From an uncultured Eubacteriales bacterium (GTDB lineage Bacteria > Bacillota > Clostridia > Oscillospirales > Oscillospiraceae), in assembly GCA_900544405.1 (NCBI GenBank), contig UQVA01000004.1, positions 46,627 through 110,626 of the forward strand: a stretch of DNA of 64,000 nucleotides, written 5' to 3'. Positions 15,951 to 23,841 of the stretch are shown here, piece after piece. A program made the position numbers and the translations under genes. Below the pieces are notes generated by a model. The model searched no databases and was not told the origin of the DNA. It worked only from the letters and a program-made list of their open reading frames with translations. The stretch's first letter is position 1. Every line of letters starts with the position of its first letter.

Positions 15951-18020
15951 ATGGACGAGGACAAGAACCAGGAACTTCCGGAGCTGGACCTGGAAGCCAT
16001 TTTGAAGGAATTCGGCGGCGGGGATACGGAATCGCCTGCGGAAGCCCCGGCGGAATCCGAAGAAACGGCCGTCACGCAGGAGACCGTCCGCATCGAAACG
16101 GAGACGGTCACGGAAGTGACGGAAGCTCCGGCAGAGTCAAAGCCGGAAGCATCCGTTACCGGGGACACCGTGCGGCTGGAGCATGTGGAGGATCTGCGGG
16201 AGGAAGTCAAAGAGGAACCCAAGGGAGAAACCAGGGAGGAGACCCCTGCGGAGCCGGAAAAGGCCACGGAAAAACCGGAGGAAGCCTTCACTGAGAACTG
16301 GGAACCGGAATATGAGGAGCCCATGGGGGAGTATATCCCGCCCCAGCCCATTCCCTTCCGTCCCCGTGCCCGGCTGGCGGACCTGAAACGGAAAATCATC
16401 GCCGGACCGGAAAAACGGTATTATACGCTTTCCGAGCAGGGGGTGGGCAAGAGCCAGATCGCCCTGCTGCTGAGCCTGCTCACTACGCTTCTGTCCGCCG
16501 GACTGACGGCGGCCTACGCCTTCGGGGCGCTTCCGGAGAGCCGGTTGAAGCTGGTGGTGTTCGTTCAGTTCTTCGCCATGCTGTTCTCGGCGCTGCTGGG
16601 GAACCGGCAGCTCATTCAGGGCGTGACGGACGTATTTCACAAGCGGTTTTCACTGAATACCATGCTGTTTCTGACCTTTGCCGCCTGCTGCGTGGATGGG
16701 GTGCTGGGCCTGCAGGAGGAGCGCATCCCCTGCTGCGCAGCGTTCAGCCTGGAAATGACCATGGCCATCTGGGCGGGCATCGAGCGCCACACCACGGAAA
16801 TGGGCCAGATGGACACCCTCCGGAAGGCCAATCTGCTGGACGGCCTGTTCCGCAGCGAAGACTTCTATGAGGGCCGTGCCGGCGTTCTCCGGGGCGAAGG
16901 CAAGCTGGAAGATTTTCTGGACAACTATCAGGCCCTTTCCAAGCCGGAAAAGGCCAGCGGCCGGTATGCCCTCATCGCATTCCTGGCCGGCGTGGCTCTG
17001 GGTGTCGTGGGCGGCGTGTTCCACGGCGTGACCTTCGGGGTCCAGGTGCTGTCCGTATCGCTGCTGGCGGCAGTCCCGGCCAGCTTCTTCGTGGCGTACA
17101 GCCGCCCGGCGGCCATTTTGGAGCGGAAGCTCCACCGGGTCGGAGCCGTGATCTGCGGCTGGAAGGGCGTGGAGGGCCTCAGCGGCAAGGTCGGCGTGCC
17201 GGTCAACTATGGAGACCTGTTCCCGGTGGGCAGCGTGCTGATGAACGGCGTGAAGTTCTACGGCAAGCGGGACCCTCAGGACATCATTGCCTACGCCAGC
17301 GCTCTGATCCGGACCTCGGAAAGCGGCCTGTCCCCGATTTTTGACCGGGTACTGGAAAGCCGCAACGGCTGCTATTACGACGTGGACGCCTTCCGGACCT
17401 ACGACAACGGCGGCATCGGCGGCGAGATCAACGGCGAGCCGGTGCTGGTGGGTGTGCTGTCCTTTATGAAGGAAATGGGTGTGGAGGTGCCGGAGGGCAT
17501 CCGGGTGAACCAGGGCGTCTATGTGGCGGTGGACGGGGAGCTGTGCGGGCTGTTTGCCCTGAACTTCTCCAAGGACCTGGCCGCCGCCGGGGGCATGGCC
17601 GCTCTGTGCGCCTCCGGAAAGCTGCAGCCGGTGCTGACAAGTACGGACTTTTTCCTGACGGAGAGTTTTGTGGCGGAGAAATTCAACGTGAATACCCGCC
17701 GGATGGCCTTCCCGGAGGAGGAAGTCCGCAAAGCCCTGGCAGTGCGGAAGCCGGAACCGGAAGCTCCGGCTCTGGCCCTGATGACCAGGGCGGGCCTGGC
17801 CTCCGGAGCCTACGCCATTACCGGCGCACGGACCTTGCGGTCTGCTGCCAAGGCGGGGAATCTTATCCACATGATCGGCGGCGGTGTGGGCCTGGCCCTG
17901 ATGGCAGCCCTGACGGTGCTGGGCAGGGCGGACCTGCTGACCCCCAACCACCTGTTCCTGTTCCAGCTGGTCTGGATGATCCCCGGCCTGATCGCCTCGG
18001 AATGGACCCGGACTGTTTGA
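15951..18020 (+). CDS. Degenerate P-type ATPase-like membrane protein
   Basis: This 689-residue protein has the overall plan of a heavy-metal-type P-type ATPase but lacks its catalytic motifs. Residues 1-130 are an acidic, Pro/Glu-rich, probably disordered tail. Helices follow near 168-193, 200-218 and 235-255, then two more near 340-380. After them GAVICGWKGVEGL matches the segment before the phosphorylation site, but where DKTGT should stand the sequence is NYGDL (residues 419-423). Later GEINGEPVLVGVLSFM, GVYVAVDGELCGLFAL and LTSTDFFLTESFVAEKFNV resemble nucleotide-domain and hinge motifs (normally LTGD). Two C-terminal helices end it. It follows rlmB with overlapping stop/start; ATG 15951 has GGAGG 7 bases upstream. 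It is probably not an active pump. Confidence 0.75.
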   Translation: MDEDKNQELPELDLEAILKEFGGGDTESPAEAPAESEETAVTQETVRIETETVTEVTEAPAESKPEASVTGDTVRLEHVEDLREEVKEEPKGETREETPAEPEKATEKPEEAFTENWEPEYEEPMGEYIPPQPIPFRPRARLADLKRKIIAGPEKRYYTLSEQGVGKSQIALLLSLLTTLLSAGLTAAYAFGALPESRLKLVVFVQFFAMLFSALLGNRQLIQGVTDVFHKRFSLNTMLFLTFAACCVDGVLGLQEERIPCCAAFSLEMTMAIWAGIERHTTEMGQMDTLRKANLLDGLFRSEDFYEGRAGVLRGEGKLEDFLDNYQALSKPEKASGRYALIAFLAGVALGVVGGVFHGVTFGVQVLSVSLLAAVPASFFVAYSRPAAILERKLHRVGAVICGWKGVEGLSGKVGVPVNYGDLFPVGSVLMNGVKFYGKRDPQDIIAYASALIRTSESGLSPIFDRVLESRNGCYYDVDAFRTYDNGGIGGEINGEPVLVGVLSFMKEMGVEVPEGIRVNQGVYVAVDGELCGLFALNFSKDLAAAGGMAALCASGKLQPVLTSTDFFLTESFVAEKFNVNTRRMAFPEEEVRKALAVRKPEPEAPALALMTRAGLASGAYAITGARTLRSAAKAGNLIHMIGGGVGLALMAALTVLGRADLLTPNHLFLFQLVWMIPGLIASEWTRTV

Positions 18021-18089
18021 CGGAGAATTTTCAGAAATGCAAAACGCCTTTTGGTGAGTATTGCCAAAAATCCCTCTTTTTTGACGGAA

Positions 18090-18124
18090 ACGCCCTGCCG
18101 GAGACCCCGGCAGGGCGCTTTTTT
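18090..18124 (+). terminator. Terminator of the rlmB / pseudo-ATPase operon
   Basis: An 11-bp GC-rich stem CGCCCTGCCGG/CCGGCAGGGCG with a short loop, followed by CTTTTTT. Confidence 0.9.
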
Positions 18125-18164
18125 CGCATTTTTTCATCGAATTACAGAATTACCAAAATTGTGA

Positions 18165-18193
18165 TTGATTTTTTGGCTTCCTTCGTGTATAAT
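18165..18193 (+). promoter_or_regulatory. Promoter of the EF-G-like gene
   Basis: TTGATT (18165-18170) and TATAAT (18188-18193) with a 17-base spacer, leaving a leader of about 70 bases before the ATG. Confidence 0.85.
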
Positions 18194-18269
18194 GTCCTTA
18201 TTGCAGGGCCAAGTGCTCAAGGACAGCAATAGGGTGGGAAAAGCCCATCCCGAAAGGAGTTTGACAATC

Positions 18270-20333
18270 ATGTTCACAGCAAACGCAATTCGTAATATTT
18301 GCCTGCTCGGTCACAGCGGCAGCGGCAAGACTGCCCTGGCAGAGAGCTTATTGTACATGACCGGTGCCATCGACCGGATCGGCAAGAACGCCGACGGCAA
18401 CACCGTTTGTGATTATGATCCCGAGGAGATCCGCCGCCATATTTCCATCTCCACCTCCGTGGTGCCTCTGGAATACCATAATGTGAAGCTGAACCTGCTG
18501 GATACCCCCGGTGCATTCGATTTCTCCGGTGCGGTCATGGAGGCCCTCCGGGCGGCGGATGCTGCCGTCATCGTGCTGTCCGCCAAGGACGGTGTCACCG
18601 TTGGCTTTGAGAAGGCCTGGAAATACTGCGAGGAGCGGAATATGCCCCGCTTCATCTACATTTCCAAGGTGGACGAGGACAACAGCGACTACAATGCGAC
18701 CTTCAACGCCCTCCGGGAGCGCTACGGCAATAAAATTGCTCCCGTGGTCGTGCCCATTTGGAACAGCTCCAAGCGTGTTACCGGCATCATCGACGTGCTG
18801 AACAAGCGGGCCTACGAGATGCAGAACCTGAAGCGGGTGGAGATTCAGGTGCCGGAGGACAAGGAGAGCGTTATCACCGAGTTCAACGACGCTCTGAAGG
18901 AATCCGTGGCCGAGACCAGCGACGCGTTCATGGACAAGTTCTTCGGCGGTGAGGACTTCACCTACCGGGAAATGATTCAGGGCCTCCACAAGGGCGTCAC
19001 TGACTGCACCCTGTTCCCGGTGTTCTGCGGCTCCGGCGTCACCTGCCTGGGCTCTTTGATGCTCATGGACCACATGGTGGACCTGCTGCCCAACCCCGAG
19101 GAGGGCAACTATCATAAGGCCACCAATGCTGACGGCACCATTGACGAGTTCGTGGTATCTCCCGGCGGCGTGCCCAGTGTGTTCGTGTGGAAGACCGTTT
19201 CCGACCAGTACGGCAAGTTCTCCTATATCAAGGTCCTTTCCGGCACCATCACCCCGGATACTACCCTGGTCAACGCCCGTACCGGCGAGACCGAGAAGCT
19301 GGGCAGAATGTATGTGATGTGCGGCAAGAAGAATACCGAGGTCAAGGAACTGGGTTGCGGCGACATCGGTGCTATCGGCAAGATGGACCGGGTCAAGACC
19401 GGCGACACCCTCTGCGACCCCAGAAAGATCGTTTCCCTGAAGGGCATCCCCTACGCCGAGCCCTGCTACTCCATGGCCATCGCCCCCAAGGTGAAGGGTC
19501 AGGACGAAAAAGTCGGCACGGGCCTGAACCGGCTCAACGAGGAGGACCCGTCCTTCACCGTGTACAATAACCCGGAAACCAAGCAGCTGGTCATTTCCGG
19601 CTCCGGCGATCAGCAGCTGGACGTGATCGTTTCCAAGCTGAAGACCCGTTTCGGCGTGGATGCCGTTCTGAGTCCGGCGAAGGTGGCCTACCGGGAGCGC
19701 ATCAAAAAGACCGTGGAGGCTCATGGCCGTCACAAGAAGCAGACCGGCGGTTCCGGCCAGTTCGGTGATGTGTGGATTCGCTTTGAGCCTCAGGAGGACC
19801 AGGACGATATGATCTTCGCCGAGGAAGTCTTCGGCGGCAGCGTGCCCAAGAACTTCTATCCCGCCGTGGAAAAGGGTCTGCGGGAAGCGGTCCAGAAGGG
19901 TCCCCTGGCCGGGTATCCCATGGTGAACCTGAAGGCCGTGCTGTATGACGGTTCTTACCATCCCGTGGACTCCAACGAAATGGCCTTCAAGCTGGCGGCC
20001 ATCCTGGCCTTCAAGGAGGCCATGCCCAACGCCGGTGCGACCCTGCTGGAGCCGATTGCTTCCCTGAAGGTCCAGGTCCCTGCGGACAACATGGGCGACG
20101 TGATCGGCGACCTGAACAAGCGCCGTGGCCGCATCATGGGCATGGAGCATGACAAGGAAGGCAACGCCGTTGTGGAGGCCGAAGTGCCTATGGCGGAAAT
20201 GGGTTCCTACGCCATCGACCTGCGGGCCATGACCCAGGCCAGAGGCACCTTCACCATGCACTTCGAGCGCTATGAGGAAGTGCCCAAGGCCAACCAGGCC
20301 AAGGTCATCGCCGACGCCAAGAACGAGGAGTAA
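18270..20333 (+). CDS. Elongation factor G-like translational GTPase
   Basis: A five-domain EF-G homologue of 687 residues that would act on the ribosome. G1 is GHSGSGKT (14-21) in place of the canonical AHIDAGKT, the switch II DTPG motif is present, and the G4 motif reads SKVD rather than NKMD. Switch I is RRHISISTSVVP rather than the RGITI form. Domain IV (HKKQTGGSGQFGDVWI) and domain V (NKRRGRIMGM) are well kept, including HPVDSNEMAFKLA. These changes match the divergent EF-G-like/FusA2 lineage rather than the housekeeping fusA of the str operon; no rpsL, rpsG or tuf lies nearby. AAAGGAG precedes the ATG. Function as translocase, recycling factor or protection factor cannot be decided here. 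Confidence 0.9.
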   Translation: MFTANAIRNICLLGHSGSGKTALAESLLYMTGAIDRIGKNADGNTVCDYDPEEIRRHISISTSVVPLEYHNVKLNLLDTPGAFDFSGAVMEALRAADAAVIVLSAKDGVTVGFEKAWKYCEERNMPRFIYISKVDEDNSDYNATFNALRERYGNKIAPVVVPIWNSSKRVTGIIDVLNKRAYEMQNLKRVEIQVPEDKESVITEFNDALKESVAETSDAFMDKFFGGEDFTYREMIQGLHKGVTDCTLFPVFCGSGVTCLGSLMLMDHMVDLLPNPEEGNYHKATNADGTIDEFVVSPGGVPSVFVWKTVSDQYGKFSYIKVLSGTITPDTTLVNARTGETEKLGRMYVMCGKKNTEVKELGCGDIGAIGKMDRVKTGDTLCDPRKIVSLKGIPYAEPCYSMAIAPKVKGQDEKVGTGLNRLNEEDPSFTVYNNPETKQLVISGSGDQQLDVIVSKLKTRFGVDAVLSPAKVAYRERIKKTVEAHGRHKKQTGGSGQFGDVWIRFEPQEDQDDMIFAEEVFGGSVPKNFYPAVEKGLREAVQKGPLAGYPMVNLKAVLYDGSYHPVDSNEMAFKLAAILAFKEAMPNAGATLLEPIASLKVQVPADNMGDVIGDLNKRRGRIMGMEHDKEGNAVVEAEVPMAEMGSYAIDLRAMTQARGTFTMHFERYEEVPKANQAKVIADAKNEE

Positions 20334-20351
20334 ACAAGTAACTTTTGCATC

Positions 20352-20394
20352 CCGCCCCCTGCGGTCAATCCCGCCGGGGGCGGAGTTTTGTTTT
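20352..20394 (+). terminator. Terminator of the EF-G-like gene
   Basis: An 8-bp stem CCGCCCCC/GGGGGCGG with a GC-rich loop, followed by AGTTTTGTTTT. Confidence 0.8.
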
Positions 20395-20442
20395 ATAGAG
20401 AGAAAAGTGAAGAGAGAAAAGAGAAGAGTGAAGAGAGGGGGA
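20395..20442 (+). repeat. Purine-only low-complexity tract
   Basis: About 45 bases are almost exclusively A and G, with imperfect repeats of AAAAGTGAAGAGAG. It lies between the EF-G terminator and repeat copy C, and has no coding sense. Confidence 0.6.
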
Positions 20443-20474
20443 TGGGAAAATCTGACGGCGGGACGTTGTAAGGG

Positions 20475-20900
20475 CGTGGGCATACCCCATCCGCCAGGTG
20501 ACGGTATTTGAGTGGCAAAAATCGACGCAAAAGCCGCCGACCTTTTGAGGAAAGCCTTCCCCTGGAGGGAGGTGCTCCGCGCAGCGAATCCAAAATCTAT
20601 ATGACTGCCAGTGGCAGTCATACCTCTACTATTGTGGTCCGGCTCAAGCCGTACCGGATGAGGTCGAAGATCACAGCGTCGTACCGACCCGTGGTAAAAA
20701 TTGATCGCTTCGACCTCATCCGTCAGCCCTTGCGGGCTGCCAGCTTCCCCTCCAGGGGAAGCCTCAAAAGTACCGAGCCGGTTGCTCAGAGTCAATGGCT
20801 CCCCCTACACGCCGGGAGGCTTTTCTCTGAAACCTTTGGACCCCTACTCTTAGGGGCAGGGCACTCCCTCCGTCACCGGCAATGCCGTTGCCACCTCCCT
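20475..20900. repeat. Dispersed structured intergenic repeat, copy C (longest)
   Basis: This copy has the shared leader AAAAATCGACGC, an outer arm CTTCCCCTGGAGG, the unit GTGCTCCGCGCAGCGAAT, a small perfect hairpin ATGACTGCC-AGT-GGCAGTCAT, inner arms GATGAGGTCGAAG/CTTCGACCTCATC, CAGCCCTTGCGGGCTG, and the closing arm CTTCCCCTCCAGGGGAAG. A second module with CTCCCCCTACACGCCGGGAG, as in copy B, follows. It fills most of the 664-base gap between the EF-G-like gene and the minus-strand membrane gene; no gene is visible there. Confidence 0.75.
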
Positions 20901-20924
20901 CTGAGAGGGAGACAAGGGGCTGGC

Positions 20925-20954
20925 AAAAAAACACCCCCGGGGAGCCGGGGGTGT
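20925..20954 (-). terminator. Terminator of the 206-residue membrane protein gene
   Basis: On the minus strand a 10-bp stem ACACCCCCGG/CCGGGGGTGT followed by seven T. Confidence 0.85.
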
Positions 20955-20997
20955 CAAGGGTTCGTGTTTTGCTTTGGCGGTTTGTGTGCTTCGCTTT

Positions 20998-21618
20998 TCA
21001 ATCCTTCCAGCCGAAGAAGCGCTGGAACAGGAAGCCGCAGATGGTCAGGACGATGGTGACGGTCAGAATAATTTCGCTGTTGGCATCGGCGAAGGGGCCG
21101 GACACATAATCGTGGAGGGTCTGCATGGTGCCTACGATGTCGCTGCCGGCGTAGGCGTTCAGGTCGGCAAAGTGCTGCACCAGGAAGTACACTCTGGGCG
21201 CCAGGACCCCGGCGCCCAGGTAGGCGGTGGAGCCGATGATGAACAGCTTGCCCCAGCGTAGGGCGCAGAAGCCCAGCAGCATGGCGCAGCCCAGAATCAC
21301 CGCCCAGCTGTAAGAGCCGATTTGGGAAGCAAGCAGGGTGGAGAGCAGGGAGCCGATGCCCGCACCGGCCAGAGCCCCCAGCAGGAACACGCTGAGTTTA
21401 TAGAGATACTTGGAAAGGAACGCTGCCGCCACGCCCAGCAGCACGGCAATGATGAGCGTCAGGGTGGTGCCGTCGCCCCGGGTCAGGGCAATATCGAACA
21501 CCACCAGAAACGCCACGGCGGCAAAAACCTGGAAAAACATCTTTTTTCCGAAGAAACAGGCCAGAATGCCAATGAGCAGGCTCACGGCAAAATACAAAAT
21601 CAAACCGGTCATATTCAC
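20998..21618 (-). CDS. Polytopic membrane protein of unknown function
   Basis: A 206-residue protein with about six to seven hydrophobic helices; the first half is rich in Gly and small residues (LLGALAGAGIGSLLSTLL), resembling the DUF4203/TMEM198-like fold of uncharacterised membrane proteins. Between helices 6 and 7 is a longer extracytoplasmic loop (VQHFADLNAYAGSDIVGTM). A GTG at 21618 with GGGAGG four bases upstream or the ATG two codons later are both possible starts. It has its own promoter, back to back with the TetR gene. Confidence 0.7.
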   Translation of the reverse strand: MNMTGLILYFAVSLLIGILACFFGKKMFFQVFAAVAFLVVFDIALTRGDGTTLTLIIAVLLGVAAAFLSKYLYKLSVFLLGALAGAGIGSLLSTLLASQIGSYSWAVILGCAMLLGFCALRWGKLFIIGSTAYLGAGVLAPRVYFLVQHFADLNAYAGSDIVGTMQTLHDYVSGPFADANSEIILTVTIVLTICGFLFQRFFGWKD

Positions 21619-21665
21619 AGGACCTCCCGGAGGAAATTCATGCCGTACACGGCAAATGTTCCCTC

Positions 21666-21694
21666 ATTATACTACATTGTGTCCCCCTTTGCAA
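21666..21694 (-). promoter_or_regulatory. Promoter of the 206-residue membrane protein gene
   Basis: On the minus strand TTGCAA (21689-21694) and TATAAT (21666-21671) with a 17-base spacer. Only 25 bases separate its -35 box from that of the divergent tetR promoter. Confidence 0.85.
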
Positions 21695-21711
21695 GCAAAA
21701 ATCCCCTCCGG

Positions 21712-21730
21712 CGAAAACCTTGCATTTTCG
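21712..21730. promoter_or_regulatory. Candidate TetR operator (site 1)
   Basis: A perfect inverted repeat CGAAAA-N7-TTTTCG overlies the -35 box of the tetR promoter. The spacer contains TTG, the start of that -35. A close relative with the same 7-base spacer lies at 23191-23215, which suggests a shared regulator. Confidence 0.5.
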
Positions 21731-21748
21731 ACACCGTTCTGCTATAAT
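21720..21748 (+). promoter_or_regulatory. Promoter of the TetR-PHP operon
   Basis: TTGCAT (21720-21725) and TATAAT (21743-21748) with a 17-base spacer, 34 bases before the ATG. Confidence 0.85.
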
Positions 21749-21782
21749 AGCACCGTATTTTCGGCGGAAAGGCGGCGCACCC

Positions 21783-22358
21783 ATGGCGACTTTCACCAAA
21801 CAGGCAATCAAGTCCACTTTTCTGAAACTGCTGCGGGAAAAACCCCTGAATCAGATCAGCGTCAAGACCATCGTGGAGAACTGCGGCATCAACCGCAAGT
21901 CCTTTTATTACTATTATCAGGACCTGCCGGACCTTATCGACGAGATCGTGTCCGAGCAGGTGGACCTGCTGGTGTCCAATTACCCCAAGTTTTCCTCCAC
22001 GGAGGAGTGCCTGGAGGTGGCCCTGCGGTATCTTCTGGACAACAAAACGCTTATTCAGCACATTTATAAGGCTGTAGACCGGAATTTCTTTGAAGAAAAC
22101 CTCCTGAAAGTCTGCGATTACATGATCCGCTCCCTGATGGACAACGTGGGGGAGGGGCAGAAGCTGTCCCAGGCCGACAAGGAGACGCTGATAACGCTTT
22201 ATCGGGCCACGTTTTTCGGCCTGATCTCCGACTGGCTTATGCGGGGCATGAAGGAAGACGTTCTGGAATCCTTCCACCGGATGTGCCACCTGCGGCAGGG
22301 AATGCTGGAGGAAATGCTGGCCCGGTGCGTAGAAGAGAAAGAAGGCGCTTCTTTATGA
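21783..22358 (+). CDS. TetR/AcrR family transcriptional regulator
   Basis: A 191-residue regulator. The N-terminal helix-turn-helix reads KQAIKSTFLKLLREKPLNQI...VKTIVENCGINRKSFYYYYQDL, the standard TetR pattern with an extended YYYY run. The C-terminal helical part is of the TetR_C_8/DhaS-like kind. The ligand is unknown. It is the first gene of a unit with the PHP phosphatase, whose start overlaps its stop (ATGA). Palindromes at its own promoter and at the next unit (membrane protein-plsC) make both likely targets. Confidence 0.9.
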   Translation: MATFTKQAIKSTFLKLLREKPLNQISVKTIVENCGINRKSFYYYYQDLPDLIDEIVSEQVDLLVSNYPKFSSTEECLEVALRYLLDNKTLIQHIYKAVDRNFFEENLLKVCDYMIRSLMDNVGEGQKLSQADKETLITLYRATFFGLISDWLMRGMKEDVLESFHRMCHLRQGMLEEMLARCVEEKEGASL

Positions 22359-23146
22359 GCGAATTTTGCAGCCTGAATATCTGGGATTTTGCCCACAAAA
22401 AGGCCAATTTCCACACGCACACCACCCGCTGCCACCATGCTTCCGGCCTGGACCGGGAATATGTGGAGCAGGCCATCGCCGGAGGGTATCAGGTGCTGGG
22501 CTTTTCGGACCACGGACCCATTGTCCGGCACGACGGTTACGTTTCCCACATCCGCATGGCCCCGGAGGAATTGGAGGGGTATGTGGCTTCCCTGGAAGCC
22601 TTGCGAGCGGAATTCCGGGGAGAGATCGAGCTTTATATCGGCCTGGAAGTGGAGTATATGCCCCGATTTTTCCGGGAGACCGTGGATTTTTACCGGCAAT
22701 TCCCCATTGACTATCTGATTCTGGGACAGCATTATTTCGCAGAGGAGGGCCTGACGCCCTACGTTGCGGACGCGCTGACGGACCCGAAATATGTGGAGGA
22801 ATATGTGCAGGCGGTCTCCGATGCCCTGGACACGGGGCTGTTCCTCTATCAGGCCCACACGGACCTGTTCCGATTCTGCGGAGACCAGGGGCGCTATTGG
22901 GCAGGGATGCAGAAAATTCTGGACATTCTGAAATCGAAAAACCTTCCCGTGGAGGTCAACGGCAACGGCTTCCGGGAGGGACGGCACTATCCCAACGCAG
23001 AATTTCTCCGCATGGCGGCGGACAACGGCAACCCATTCTTGATCGGCGTGGACGCCCACGCCCCGGACCGGCTCACGGAGACAGCGACTCTGGAGGGCTG
23101 CCGGAAGCTGGTGGAACAGGTGGGCGGAAAATTGATTTGTCTGTAA
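22355..23146 (+). CDS. PHP domain histidinol-phosphatase-like phosphoesterase
   Basis: A 263-residue PHP-family metal-dependent phosphatase, closest in pattern to HisK/HisJ histidinol phosphatases. Metal-binding motifs are NFHTHTTRCHHASG (residues about 18-31), FSDHGP, the Glu in GLEVEYM, a distal QAHTD, and GVDAHAPD near the C-terminus. No his biosynthesis genes are nearby and it is coupled to a TetR gene, so the true substrate may be another phosphate ester. Its ATG overlaps the tetR stop by 4 bases. Confidence 0.85.
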   Translation: MSEFCSLNIWDFAHKKANFHTHTTRCHHASGLDREYVEQAIAGGYQVLGFSDHGPIVRHDGYVSHIRMAPEELEGYVASLEALRAEFRGEIELYIGLEVEYMPRFFRETVDFYRQFPIDYLILGQHYFAEEGLTPYVADALTDPKYVEEYVQAVSDALDTGLFLYQAHTDLFRFCGDQGRYWAGMQKILDILKSKNLPVEVNGNGFREGRHYPNAEFLRMAADNGNPFLIGVDAHAPDRLTETATLEGCRKLVEQVGGKLICL

Positions 23147-23190
23147 GATAAGCGGGCTGTTTCGTCCGCTTTCTTCATTTTTGTAACAGA

Positions 23191-23215
23191 TTCGGAAAAT
23201 TGACCGTTTTCCGAA
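23191..23215. promoter_or_regulatory. Candidate TetR operator (site 2)
   Basis: A perfect 9-bp inverted repeat TTCGGAAAA-N7-TTTTCCGAA lies in the promoter region of the membrane protein-plsC unit. Spacer length and half-site (CG-AAAA/TTTT-CG) mirror site 1 at 21712. A -10 TATACT at 23230 places it over the -35 position. Confidence 0.5.
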
Positions 23216-23235
23216 GTCGAAAAATGCGTTATACT
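23207..23235 (+). promoter_or_regulatory. Probable promoter of the membrane protein-plsC unit
   Basis: TATACT (23230-23235) is a good -10 box; at 17 bases the -35 position is only TTTTCC, inside the palindrome. A better TTGACC lies too far upstream (24 bases). Confidence 0.5.
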
Positions 23236-23277
23236 GAGGAAGCACAACGGGGAGCCCCCCGAAAAGGAGAGAGCGCT

Positions 23278-23841
23278 ATGCGAAATGTTGCACCCATGAA
23301 AATCGCAAAAATCGGCTATCTGGCCGTTTCTGCCGCCCTGTGCGGCTTCGGTATCCAGCTTTTGCTGAATCCAAATTCCAGTCTGCAGGCCATCGGCGTG
23401 GCCTGCGGCATCAGCCTCATCTTGTTCGGCATCATCAAGCTGGTGGGCTATTTTTCCAAGGACCTGTTCCGGCTGGCCTTTGAAAACGACCTGGCCTCCG
23501 GCATTCTGATGCTGGCCATCGGCGTGAACCTGCTGATTCGCACCCAGGAGGTGTTGGCGTCCTTTGCCACGGTGCTGGGCATTCTGATTCTGATGGACGG
23601 CCTGCTGAAAATCCAGATCGCCGTGGAGGCCCGGCCCTTCGGCATCCGGCTCTGGTGGCTGATTCTGGCCAGCGCCATCGTGACCGGCGTGTTCGGTGTG
23701 CTGCTGATTTTCCGGCCCAGCGAGAGCCAGGACATGATGATGCGCTTCATGGGCGTGGCGCTGATTTTGGATGCGGAGCTGAATGCCAGCACTGTGCTGA
23801 CCAGCGTGAAGATCGTCCGCAATCAGCGTGCGGAGGCCTGA
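23278..23841 (+). CDS. HdeD/DUF308-like membrane protein
   Basis: A 187-residue membrane protein with six hydrophobic helices arranged as three hairpin-like repeats, as in the HdeD/DUF308 family. Repeated motifs are the short G-I-L-or-M-L-A-I/I-L-I-L-M-D-G-L blocks (GILMLAIGVNLLI, LGILILMDGLLK). The role of the family is unclear; some members relate to acid or envelope stress. The ATG at 23278 follows AAAAGGAG. It abuts plsC with no gap, so it may act in membrane lipid homeostasis. Confidence 0.8.
   Translation: MRNVAPMKIAKIGYLAVSAALCGFGIQLLLNPNSSLQAIGVACGISLILFGIIKLVGYFSKDLFRLAFENDLASGILMLAIGVNLLIRTQEVLASFATVLGILILMDGLLKIQIAVEARPFGIRLWWLILASAIVTGVFGVLLIFRPSESQDMMMRFMGVALILDAELNASTVLTSVKIVRNQRAEA

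Noticed and set aside
18348..20795. An 815-codon open frame on the minus strand
   Set aside because: It lies antisense to the EF-G-like gene. Its His/Val/Gly/Asp-rich text is the product of strong GC bias at third codon positions; no ribosome site or family match. Similar long antisense frames at 13122-14774, 25813-28596, 37150-39990, 40379-43252, 43228-45795 and 45795-47324 were rejected for the same reason.
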